From: Gallionella sp.
Lineage (GTDB): Bacteria > Pseudomonadota > Gammaproteobacteria > Burkholderiales > Gallionellaceae
DNA: 33,647 nt
Direction of reading: 5' to 3'
Assembly (NCBI GenBank): GCA_030652475.1
Contig: JAUSAO010000090.1
Span: 1-33,647 of the forward strand
This document shows positions 16,421 to 24,825 of this stretch, piece by piece (within the stretch, counting starts at the first letter, position 1; each line of letters begins with the position of its first letter). The position numbers were made by a program, and so were the translations under genes. The notes under the pieces are model-generated. The model was not told the DNA's origin. It was given only the letters and a program-made list of their open reading frames with translations, and made no database searches.

Positions 16421-19400
16421 ATGAATAATTTGTTGAGTTCTTTCACTGACGAACTAAGAAAACTCCTTAATTCGTGGTTGCCCCAATTGTCTACCGACTG
16501 GTGGAAGCGCAACGTAGTGGACATATTGACCTATCAACAACAAGAGCGGATAAAACAATCGCGCATTGTTGATTTATCCGGTCTCGATCTGGCTGCGTTG
16601 CTGCGAGTACTCGATCAAAACTGGTTTGAACTGTCACAACGATTCAACTGGCCGAAAGAGGCTAGAAACTGGCTTAAAGAGGCGCAGACGATACGCAACC
16701 GTTGGGCGCACGCACCTTCTGGCGATGCCGATCCGCACGATGCTTATCGCGATGCCGATACGATGGAGCGCCTGGCAAAAATGCTTATTGTCGGAGAGGC
16801 TGCACAAACTCAAATAACTCTTTATAAACAGCAGCAACTGGCGCGGCTTTCGCCACAGCCAGCTTCAACACCCTCTTCGCCGCCTGTCATAACTCCTATT
16901 CTTGAAACACCGTCAGCTCCCGTAGCACCTGAAGCTGCAATTCTGCCGCCAGCAGCTATCATCCAGCATGATTTTTCGCCCGGTCAGTTGGTGCGTCTCA
17001 AATCCAATCGGAACAAGATTTTTCCGATTCTTTCGGTATTGCCAAACTCGGGCGTGGAGCTTCGCTATCAGGTTTTTGAGGACAACAAGCTAACCAATTA
17101 TTACGAGAGCCAGCTTGAAAGTATTCCAGAGATACAGGATGAACGGACACCGATTCAGCTTGCGGAGTTTGACGCCCGCCTGACTTCTCTGTTGTTGTCA
17201 TCGCCATCTTCCGGCAATCTGTATTCGCTGCACTCCGGGCGTGTGCGTTTCGTGCCTTATCAATATCGTCCCGTACTCAAGTTATTGCGCTCAGACCGCC
17301 CGCGTTTACTGATCGCCGACGATGTAGGGGTCGGCAAGACCATCGAGGCAGGGCTGATTCTGAAAGAGCTGCAAGCACGCTCTGAAATCAAATCTGTACT
17401 GATTATCTGCCCGAAACCACTGGTGGCAGAAAGCAAGTGGCGCAACGAAATGAAGCGTTTCGGCGAGGAATTCACCCATCTTGACGGTGATACCTTGCGT
17501 CATTGCTTGCACGAAACAGACCTTGATGGCGAATGGCCGCGATCGCACAGCCGAGCCATTCTGCCGTTTTCCCTGATAGACGATGCCCTGCTCAATGGCA
17601 AACCGCAAAAACGCGGCAAAAAAACCAAGGGTTTGCTCGACCTCGATCCGCCGCCGCGTTTTGATCTGGTCATCGTGGATGAGGCGCATCACATTCGCAA
17701 CGCAAATACCTGGCTGCACCAAGGCGTAAAGTTTTTTTGCGACAACGCCGAAGCGGTGGTTTTTATGACTGCCACGCCTATCCAGATGGGCAATCAGGAT
17801 TTATTCACCCTGCTCAATGTGCTGCGTCCCGATCTGGTAATAGATCGCGCCAGTTTTGATTTTATGGCTGAACCCAATCCACACATTCACGCGGCGGCAA
17901 ATCATCTGCGCTCTGCGGCAGTTGATGGACAGCAAAACGCACTGGCCGAATTAAAAATGGCGGCAGGATGCTTCTCTTTCATAGAAACGCCGGATTTTCA
18001 GCGTGTACTCGACACGCTTACCGAACCGGAAATCAGCCCCGCTACACGGGTTGCCCTGATTCGTGAAGTTGAGCGGTTTTCCACCTTTGACAGCCTTATC
18101 AACCGCACGCGACGGCGCGACATCGGCAATTTCACCACCCGCAAGCCGGAGACAGTTTCCGTTCCCTTCACCGATGCCCAGCAGGTTTTTCACGACCAGT
18201 TACTCGCCACGGCGGTACGCATTTACAAACAAAACAACGGGCAGCAAGCGGTGTTGTTCATGCTGTCCACACTGCGTCGGCAGGCTTCCAGTTGCCTCTA
18301 CGCGCTGGCTCCGTTCATAGATCAATGGCTGGATGGCAAGCTGGACGCTCTTGGGCTGGCGGAAATCAACGATGATGAAACTGACGAAATGGAGGTTTTG
18401 CCGCCGGGCAGTTTGCAGTTGGAAATTGAGCAACTGCGCCTGACCGCAAGAATGCTAGATCCTGCCGATCCCAAACTGGAGGCTTTCCTTGCCATCGTGC
18501 GCGACAAACAAACCCTGCACAATAACAAGCTGCTGGTGTTCACCAGTTTTCGCCATACCCTGTCATATCTGGAGCGGAAGCTACTCGCCGCAGGCATCCG
18601 CGTCGGTGTGATTCACGGCGGCGTGGCGGACGAAGATCGCCGCGACATTCGCCGACGCTTTGCCCAAGCCAAGGAACAGCCTGATACGCTGGACGTGCTT
18701 CTTTCCACGGAAGTCGGCAGCGAAGGCCTGGACTTCCAGTTCTGTGATGGCATGGTCAATTATGATCTACCCTGGAATCCGATGCGCATCGAACAGCGCA
18801 TCGGGCGTATAGACCGCTACGGGCAGAAAAGCGAAGTAGTGGTCATTAACAATCTCATTACTCCTGGCACGGTGGATGCCGACATCTACGAACGCTGTTT
18901 GCTACGCATCGGTGTATTCCAGCAAGCGCTGGGCGCGAGCGAAGAAATTCTCGGCCAGATCAGCAAAGAACTGCACGCCATTTCCGAGAGCTTCGACCTG
19001 ACCCCACATCAACGCCAGGAACGGCTGCAACAACTGGCCGACAATGAACTGCGCGAGATTCAGGAACAGGAAACGCTGGAAATCCGCGCCACTGAGCTAT
19101 TCGGTTTGAGCCTGCCCAATGACGATGAACTGACCACCACGACCAGTGGCTGGCTCAAGCCAGAGGCATTGCAAGCGGCTGTTAGTCGTTATCTGCGCGA
19201 CCGCTCCGGCAAAGAGCAGGAAGTTATTCTGGGCAGCCAGGCTCTCAAGACTCTGCGACTGGATGCCGATGCGCGCACTCGTTTGCTGGAAGATTATCAG
19301 AAATTTAAAACCGATAATCAGGAAGCAAGAACCTGGGAACGCTGGCTCAAAGGAAACACGCCTCACCTGGAAATCACCTTCGATCAGGACTGTGCCAGTG

Positions 19401-19999
19401 ACAACACCAAGGCGGTTTTGCTGCACCCCGCACACCCCCTACTGCGCCAGGCAGCAGCTCACTTACAACCGCGCCAGCCGGTTTATGTTCAGTGTCGGGT
19501 GAAGGCAGTGGAACTGGCCGCTGGGGCATATCCCTTCGCGCTTTATCAGTGGCACAAACAAGGTGTGCGTGCTGATTGTGAACTGGTGGCGGTCGCGGAA
19601 TCGCCGGAGATCGAAGCGAAATTGTTTAGCTTGTTGCGCAATGCTGTTGCAACAGAACAAACGGCATTGCCCGCACAAACGGCATTTGACGCACTCGAAG
19701 CCACCCACCATCAACGCTGGCGTGATACGTTGGCCAATCACAAGGAAGCCAACCAGCAATTGGTGGATTACAGACTGAACAGTCTGACAGCCAGCACCGA
19801 AGCGAGACTGCGGCAGGCGCAAGACCAGTTGAGCAAGGCTACAGACGAAAAAATCCGTACCATGAAACAGGCTGAACACGACCGCATCAAGGCTGACTAT
19901 TCCCGCCGCAAGGAAAAGCTGGAAGCCGCCAAGGAAGCTGCTGACATTCGTGCCGAGGTGGTGGCGTTTGGGGTGGTGATCATTGAGGAAAAAAGATGA
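16421..19999 (+). CDS. large SNF2/RapA-like helicase with N-terminal Swt1-type HEPN domain
   Basis: This protein has 1192 residues from the ATG at 16421 (AGGTG 6 bases upstream; a GTG at 16412 is less likely). Order of parts: an all-helical N-terminus with RNRWAH at 92-97, matching the HEPN ribonuclease motif R-N-x3-H; a Pro/Ser/Thr-rich linker (~145-190); a small beta-rich VRLKSN module as in RapA/DrmD-type helicases (~195-240); and the SF2 core. The core has DDVGVGKT (301-307), DEAH (420-423), MTATP, SEGLDF near 767 and RIGRIDRYGQ near 793. The C-terminus ends in a charged coiled coil. The helicase is predicted to move on nucleic acid, and the HEPN part may cut RNA. Its stop overlaps the GHKL ATPase start by 4 bases. 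It resembles DISARM DrmD in part, but no other DISARM gene is present. Confidence 0.85.
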   Translation: MNNLLSSFTDELRKLLNSWLPQLSTDWWKRNVVDILTYQQQERIKQSRIVDLSGLDLAALLRVLDQNWFELSQRFNWPKEARNWLKEAQTIRNRWAHAPSGDADPHDAYRDADTMERLAKMLIVGEAAQTQITLYKQQQLARLSPQPASTPSSPPVITPILETPSAPVAPEAAILPPAAIIQHDFSPGQLVRLKSNRNKIFPILSVLPNSGVELRYQVFEDNKLTNYYESQLESIPEIQDERTPIQLAEFDARLTSLLLSSPSSGNLYSLHSGRVRFVPYQYRPVLKLLRSDRPRLLIADDVGVGKTIEAGLILKELQARSEIKSVLIICPKPLVAESKWRNEMKRFGEEFTHLDGDTLRHCLHETDLDGEWPRSHSRAILPFSLIDDALLNGKPQKRGKKTKGLLDLDPPPRFDLVIVDEAHHIRNANTWLHQGVKFFCDNAEAVVFMTATPIQMGNQDLFTLLNVLRPDLVIDRASFDFMAEPNPHIHAAANHLRSAAVDGQQNALAELKMAAGCFSFIETPDFQRVLDTLTEPEISPATRVALIREVERFSTFDSLINRTRRRDIGNFTTRKPETVSVPFTDAQQVFHDQLLATAVRIYKQNNGQQAVLFMLSTLRRQASSCLYALAPFIDQWLDGKLDALGLAEINDDETDEMEVLPPGSLQLEIEQLRLTARMLDPADPKLEAFLAIVRDKQTLHNNKLLVFTSFRHTLSYLERKLLAAGIRVGVIHGGVADEDRRDIRRRFAQAKEQPDTLDVLLSTEVGSEGLDFQFCDGMVNYDLPWNPMRIEQRIGRIDRYGQKSEVVVINNLITPGTVDADIYERCLLRIGVFQQALGASEEILGQISKELHAISESFDLTPHQRQERLQQLADNELREIQEQETLEIRATELFGLSLPNDDELTTTTSGWLKPEALQAAVSRYLRDRSGKEQEVILGSQALKTLRLDADARTRLLEDYQKFKTDNQEARTWERWLKGNTPHLEITFDQDCASDNTKAVLLHPAHPLLRQAAAHLQPRQPVYVQCRVKAVELAAGAYPFALYQWHKQGVRADCELVAVAESPEIEAKLFSLLRNAVATEQTALPAQTAFDALEATHHQRWRDTLANHKEANQQLVDYRLNSLTASTEARLRQAQDQLSKATDEKIRTMKQAEHDRIKADYSRRKEKLEAAKEAADIRAEVVAFGVVIIEEKR

Positions 20000-22900
20000 G
20001 CATTGTCGAAGAGGTAAGGCGTGAGCGGGAAGACTTGGCGCGTGTACTGAAAAAACACACAGGGATAAGGAAAATTGTAGAAGATCTATACCCCGATAGC
20101 GCACATTTTATTTATGAGTTATTGCAAAACGCCGAGGATACTGGTGCAACCGAGGCGCAGTTCACACTTACGAAAACAAGCCTAGTGTTCGAACACAATG
20201 GTCGCCCCTTTGAACCAGAGGATATCTATGCCATTACGGACATAGGAGAAGGAACCAAGGCCAATGATGACGACAAAATCGGACGCTTTGGTGTCGGCTT
20301 CAAGGCTGTGTTTGCCTATTCTGAAACGCCTCACATTTGGTCCCCAAGTTTTTCTTTCAAGATAACTGATCTGGTACTGCCAAGTGCGCTTGATCCAAAA
20401 GCTGCGCTGGGCAAAAAGACACGCTTTGAATTTCCGTTCAACAATCCGAAGAAAATTCCCAATATCGCCTATGACGAGGTTGATGCTGGCCTGAAGGAGC
20501 TGGCGGAAACAACGCTGCTCTTTCTTTCACATCTGGAATCAATCCGGTGGCAGAACGCAACAGACGAATCTGGGGAAGTTCTTCGGTTCAAACACTCCGA
20601 AAATCACTTCGAAGTTTTCAAACAGGCTGGTAACCAAACAACTTTCAGCTCCCATTTCCTAAAATTCGATCAACCAGTAGCGGGACTGGAAAAGCAGCGA
20701 ATCTCGGTAGCTTACGCACTCGATTTGCTGCCAAAAGTGCAAGATTTCGACCCAAAGAAAAAACTGGCTAATCAGCTAAAAATCATTCCTGCATCACCGG
20801 GGCGAGTGGCGGTATTCTTTCCTGCTAAGAGTGAAAAGTCTGGCCTTCGGTTTCATCTGCACGCACCCTTTGTGCCCGAGCTTAGCCGTGCCAGCATCAA
20901 GGAAACGGATGCGAATCTACCTCTCTTTCAGCAGCTTGCCACTTTGGCTGCGGCATCACTCCATCATATTCGCGATCTTGGCCTGCTCACTGCCGACTTT
21001 CTATCGGTATTACCCAATCTACAGGATGAAATTTCTAAGCCCTATCTGGGTATTCGCAAGGCCATCATCGAGGAGATGAACGAACAGCCACTTACGCCTA
21101 CATACGCAAAGACACATGCGCCAGCCAAGTATCTCCATCAGGCCAAAGCATCACTCAAGGAATTACTATTGAACGATGACATTGCGTTCCTCGTAGATTC
21201 CGACGACAAGCCGCCGCAATGGGCGTCGGCGCGTGCTCTACAAGGCACGAATATTGAGCGATTCATGACAGGGTTGGCGATAACCGATTGGGATGTCGAA
21301 CAGTTCGTTGATTTGTTGAGTAAGAAGGCATCAAATGCCAGACGACTAATTCTCAATCCCCCACATTTTATAACTGAACCAGACGCTGAATTTATGATAT
21401 GGCTTTCAGGAAAGTCGGTGGAATGGCATCAGGAGATGTATGCGTTGCTATACACCGACTATTTGTTGAACGCTGGGTGGCAAAAAGATAGCCGCATCAA
21501 TAACCTCAAAAAATTACGAATTATTCGCCTGAGTAATAACGATTACAGTATCAGCGCCCAATGTTTTTTCCCAAACGATGGAATCGAACAGAATGACGTG
21601 CTGCCGCGTGTGGATATACGAACTTATACAGCAGGCAAAAAAAAGGGGCAGCAGGAGTCTGCGAAGAAATTTCTCGAAGAGATCGGTGTCCGTGAGGTGG
21701 GAGAAGCTGAACAGGTCGAAGCAATTCTGAAACAGCGATACACGAAGATCAACCGCAAGCCGTCAAAGAAGGATTTGAAGCGCTTCATTGCGCTACTTGA
21801 AAAAGAGCCTGATAAGGCAAACCTATTTACTTCGTATTTTATTTTCGAGAGCCAGGACGGCAAGTGGGGCCAGCCATGTCAGATATTCCTTGATCAGCCT
21901 TTCATGGATACTGGGCTCAATGCCTACTACGATGCCTTGGGGGAAGGTGCAAAGCGTGTTGCTTTGGCGGAAAGCTATCAGGATTGCGGCGTTGCCATCA
22001 AGAAGCTGGTGAAATTTGCTGAGGCTGTTGGTGCGCAAACACGATTAGAGATTACCGAAACAATGTGCTATTCGAATCCGCAGTGGTCATATCTTCGCTC
22101 GGTCGGCGGCGAGCGGGAAACATCACCGATCAATCGAGATTATGTGATTGCAGGGATTGACAAGCTTCTGGCACAACCAACTTTGGCAATTTCGAAGCTC
22201 ATCTGGCAAACCATGTGCTCGTTACCCACGCATCCAGATTTTTTGTCGGCAACATATCGCCGGAATCAAAGCTCCGGTTCTCATCGTGCGGACTCACAAC
22301 TTGTTCATCGCCTCAAGGCAGTTGCATGGGTTCCGCAAGGTGATGGGGTATTTGTTCGCCCGGCAGAAGCTATTCGTGATTTGCTGCCTGAAGGGTTCCC
22401 GTTCGATCTAGGCTGGCCTTGGCTCAAAGCCATTCAGTTCGGGGAGGAAGCGGTCAAAAAATCTGTGGCATATCACCAGAAACAGACTGCCGCAGAGGAG
22501 TTGGGGTTTAACTCCGTAGAGGAGGCTGATAAATGGAAAAAAGTCAGGGATTCTGGCATCTCTCCTGATGAAATTCTTGCTCAACAGACACAACGTCAGC
22601 GTATCGCGCAACCAGAGGATTCTGTTCGTGATCCTGTCATCCGTCAAAAAAAGGTATTAGCCAACACCGCAGATGCTCCCAGCAAGGAAAGTGTCATGCT
22701 GGAACGCTCCATACAAAAAGGCATCTCTGACGTTACCGCGCAGGCTAGGGCATACCTACGCACCAAATGCAAAAACGCCGATGGGCAACTTGTCTGCCAG
22801 TGTTGTCACGATGAAATGCCATTCAAGCTGCGATCAGGCGATCACTATTTCGAAGCGGTTCAATGTGTGCGCGACCAGGATACCCACGATTTTCAAAATC

Positions 22901-23130
22901 GCCTCGCCCTTTGCCCAACCTGCGCCGCCATGTACCAGTACGCCCGTGAAACTGACGATGCTGAAATTCGTCGCCTCATCGTCGACCACGAAGCGCCAAA
23001 TACTGCGGCATCAGTTGAAATTCCTGTTCTCTTGGCGGGTAAGCAATATCAACTTCACTTCGTCGGCACTCACTGGTTTGATCTAAAAATAGTATTAAGT
23101 CAGCAAGGAATAATATGTCCGAGTACCTAA
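19996..23130 (+). CDS. sacsin-like GHKL ATPase with C-terminal degenerate HNH/zinc module
   Basis: This 1044-residue protein opens with a GHKL (Hsp90-type) ATPase of sacsin flavour. It has the N-box YELLQNAEDTGA (Glu41, Asn45, Asp48), FEHNGRPF (65-72) and the glycine-rich lid IGRFGVGFKAVF (95-106). A long helical middle without recognisable motifs follows. The C-terminus has CQCCH (934-938), a YFEAV segment and CPTC (973-976), the fold pattern of McrA-type HNH nucleases. The usual His-His after YxEV is Val-Gln, and the usual CxxCH is CPTCA, so nuclease activity is doubtful and a zinc-binding role more likely. Translation is coupled to the upstream helicase (4-base overlap) and it overlaps the start of a truncated gene. 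Function is unknown; the pairing suggests a two-component nucleic-acid-directed machine. Confidence 0.82.
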   Translation: MSIVEEVRREREDLARVLKKHTGIRKIVEDLYPDSAHFIYELLQNAEDTGATEAQFTLTKTSLVFEHNGRPFEPEDIYAITDIGEGTKANDDDKIGRFGVGFKAVFAYSETPHIWSPSFSFKITDLVLPSALDPKAALGKKTRFEFPFNNPKKIPNIAYDEVDAGLKELAETTLLFLSHLESIRWQNATDESGEVLRFKHSENHFEVFKQAGNQTTFSSHFLKFDQPVAGLEKQRISVAYALDLLPKVQDFDPKKKLANQLKIIPASPGRVAVFFPAKSEKSGLRFHLHAPFVPELSRASIKETDANLPLFQQLATLAAASLHHIRDLGLLTADFLSVLPNLQDEISKPYLGIRKAIIEEMNEQPLTPTYAKTHAPAKYLHQAKASLKELLLNDDIAFLVDSDDKPPQWASARALQGTNIERFMTGLAITDWDVEQFVDLLSKKASNARRLILNPPHFITEPDAEFMIWLSGKSVEWHQEMYALLYTDYLLNAGWQKDSRINNLKKLRIIRLSNNDYSISAQCFFPNDGIEQNDVLPRVDIRTYTAGKKKGQQESAKKFLEEIGVREVGEAEQVEAILKQRYTKINRKPSKKDLKRFIALLEKEPDKANLFTSYFIFESQDGKWGQPCQIFLDQPFMDTGLNAYYDALGEGAKRVALAESYQDCGVAIKKLVKFAEAVGAQTRLEITETMCYSNPQWSYLRSVGGERETSPINRDYVIAGIDKLLAQPTLAISKLIWQTMCSLPTHPDFLSATYRRNQSSGSHRADSQLVHRLKAVAWVPQGDGVFVRPAEAIRDLLPEGFPFDLGWPWLKAIQFGEEAVKKSVAYHQKQTAAEELGFNSVEEADKWKKVRDSGISPDEILAQQTQRQRIAQPEDSVRDPVIRQKKVLANTADAPSKESVMLERSIQKGISDVTAQARAYLRTKCKNADGQLVCQCCHDEMPFKLRSGDHYFEAVQCVRDQDTHDFQNRLALCPTCAAMYQYARETDDAEIRRLIVDHEAPNTAASVEIPVLLAGKQYQLHFVGTHWFDLKIVLSQQGIICPST

Positions 23131-23213
23131 AGCCCCCCAGGCCAGTTAATTCATATTGCAAACTACCGGAGAATCTTGACACCCCAGAGGCTCTTGCAAA
23201 ACGCCTCGCTTGA
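23115..23213 (+). pseudogene. 5' remnant of a third operon gene, cut by the IS
   Basis: An ATG at 23115, with AGGA 6 bases upstream, overlaps the GHKL ATPase gene by 16 bases, in the same coupled style as the preceding pair. It reads MSEYLKPPRPVNSYCKLPEN and onward for 24 native codons until the IS left end at 23187, then stops within the IS at 23211. The rest of the gene is not found on the other side of the IS. Its product cannot be identified from 24 residues. Confidence 0.6.
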
Positions 23214-24618
23214 GCGGAATTAATCGCCGGATAAAGGGCAAAAAAAGGTGGAAGTGGGCGGCCATTGCTGGCAAGATCAAGGTTCTAACGACTCAATCAA
23301 CGCCCGATATGAATACTACCCAACGAACCGGAATTATGCAACGCTGGCGCATCGTTCAAGAAGAATTGATGCCGGAATTGCGAGCCGAGGTTGGCGCCCT
23401 GACGCCGAAATTGGTGCAAGTGGTGCATACCCTGGAGTGGGTACGTATCGAGGAGTTTGTGAGTTCGGCTTGGGGCGGATATGGACGTCCCGAGCATGAT
23501 CGAAAAATGTTGGCGAGCGCCTTCGTAGCGAAGGCGGTATTGGGTTTGTCGACGACCGCAGGGTTGATTGAACGCTTGGCAATAGATGGTGCGTTGAGGC
23601 GCATCTGTGGTTTTTCGATGTGGAAGAAACTGCCGAGCGAATCGACTTTCTCGCGTGCCTTTGCCGAATTTGCTGAGGCCGGGTTGGCGGAGCGCACGCA
23701 CGCGGCCTTGGTGAAAGAGACGCTGGGCGAGCAGTTGATTGGCCATATCAGTCGTGATGGAACGGCAATTGAAGCGCGCGAGAAGCCGGCCAAAAGAGAC
23801 AAAGCCGCAGCGCCTGCGCCTGTCGTGGCGAAAAAGCGTGGCCGCCCATGCAAAGGTGAGGTTCGTGAAGTAAAACCGGGAAAGCTGGAATTGCAACGTG
23901 GCAAGCCACTGGCGGAACTCCTGAAAGAATTGCCGCGCGAGTGCGACCGTGGCAGCAAGTGCAATGCGCAGGGTTACAAGAATAGCTGGAATGGCTACAA
24001 ACTGCATATTGATACGGCGGATTGTGGTGTTCCGGTGAGTGCGCTGTTGTCGAGCGCGTCAATGCACGACAGTCTGGCGGCGATGCCGCTGGCCATGATG
24101 ACGGCAGAACGCGTGACGAACTGCTACGACTTGATGGATGCGGCTTATTGCAGCAGTGTGTTGCGGGCACACAGTCGCAGCCTGGGGCATGTGCCGCTGA
24201 TTGACCACAATCCGCGCAAAGGCGAGAAGATCGAATTCACGCTCAGCGAGGCGCAGCGTTACAAGGAGCGCAGTCAGGCGGAGCGGACAAATGCGCGACT
24301 GAAAGATGACTACGGTGGCCGATATATTCGGGTTAGAGGCAATGCCAAAGTAATGTCGCACTTGATGTTCGGCATACTGGCGCTGACGGCCAATCAGTTG
24401 ATGCGACTACTCACGTAGCCGCATCAAGACCGACAGGTAAAAAGCAGTAAAAGGTGCGTTGGCGAAAGTCGGCGCGTTAGCCCATGGGCATAACGGAGCA
24501 AGAACCATGATTCCGGACGGGTAAAACGCAAAATGTTGCTTGAATCGTGAAAAATCTCATCCTGGAATGAGACATTCCCCGCTGAAACCATTGGGTTCAG
24601 CTATTTTGCAAGAAGCTC
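23187..24618 (+). mobile_element. IS5/IS1182-like insertion sequence (about 1.43 kb)
   Basis: Terminal inverted repeats are GAGGCTCTTGCAAAA at 23187-23201 and, reversed, GAGCTTCTTGCAAAA at 24604-24618 (13 of 15 identical). One transposase gene lies between them, and the 185 bases after it hold two hairpins (TCTCAT-ATGAGA and CTGAAACC-GGGTTCAG). Flanking bases (CACCCCA left, AAGGGCT right) show no target duplication, so this is not a simple fresh insertion. The family name is by resemblance only. Confidence 0.8.
23309..24418 (+). CDS. DDE transposase, IS5/IS1182-like
   Basis: This 369-residue protein starts at the ATG at 23309 (MNTTQRTGIMQRW). The N-terminal ~130 residues resemble the DUF772-type helical domain of these transposases. 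The acidic triad is probably Asp150 (SRDGTAIEA), Asp277 (DLMDAAY) and Glu325 (SQAERTNARLKD), with the C-terminal YxRVRG..KV..HLMFGI block typical of the group. A basic insert around 160-185 separates the first two acids. The frame is intact, so the element may be active. An upstream in-frame extension to 23210 uses a TTG and is not favoured. Confidence 0.9.
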   Translation: MNTTQRTGIMQRWRIVQEELMPELRAEVGALTPKLVQVVHTLEWVRIEEFVSSAWGGYGRPEHDRKMLASAFVAKAVLGLSTTAGLIERLAIDGALRRICGFSMWKKLPSESTFSRAFAEFAEAGLAERTHAALVKETLGEQLIGHISRDGTAIEAREKPAKRDKAAAPAPVVAKKRGRPCKGEVREVKPGKLELQRGKPLAELLKELPRECDRGSKCNAQGYKNSWNGYKLHIDTADCGVPVSALLSSASMHDSLAAMPLAMMTAERVTNCYDLMDAAYCSSVLRAHSRSLGHVPLIDHNPRKGEKIEFTLSEAQRYKERSQAERTNARLKDDYGGRYIRVRGNAKVMSHLMFGILALTANQLMRLLT

Positions 24619-24719
24619 AAGGGCTACAGGTACTGACCTCGCAACAACCCGGCGACAGCTTGATTTCGCTCGGTCAGGCCTGGGTGGCAGCGCAATTGTT
24701 TAACGTGGAACTCGCGTAG
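24618..24719 (+). pseudogene. hypF: 3' fragment of a second hypF
   Basis: The first 68 bases match positions 12342-12409 of the intact hypF at 66 of 68 positions, in the hypF reading frame ([20 protein letters not shown]). The frame then continues AWVAAQLFNVELA to a TAG, where the intact gene ends AWVGMQSML. It begins exactly at the IS right end. It has no start and cannot be expressed as HypF. It is a scar of a duplicated or displaced hypF. Confidence 0.88.
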
Positions 24720-24726
24720 TTGAGGT

Positions 24727-24800
24727 AATCAAAGGCAAGACGGCGGTTTATCGGTCAACAGCGAAGCAAGCGCCAATCCGGAAAACTGACCTGTCCGACC
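24727..24800 (+). pseudogene. decayed fragment of the sprT-like gene 3' part
   Basis: This segment aligns with 16161-16235 of the sprT-like gene at roughly three quarters identity, including GGCAAGACGGC.GTTTATCG and AAGCGCCAA. There is one base missing, so the frame is lost. It follows the hypF fragment after 7 bases, whereas in the main locus the corresponding parts lie 3.7 kb apart. Confidence 0.7.
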
Positions 24801-24825
24801 AATTGTATAAATCAGGAGGCCAATA

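Noticed and set aside
16421-19999. DISARM system (DrmD-like helicase)
   Set aside because: The helicase core resembles DrmD/RapA, but drmA, drmB, drmC and a methyltransferase are absent and the partner is a GHKL ATPase.
23297-24007. Long - strand frames opposite the transposase
   Set aside because: Antisense to an intact DDE transposase with clear triad.
23187-24618. Simple recent IS insertion into the operon
   Set aside because: No target duplication, and the two flanks derive from different genes.
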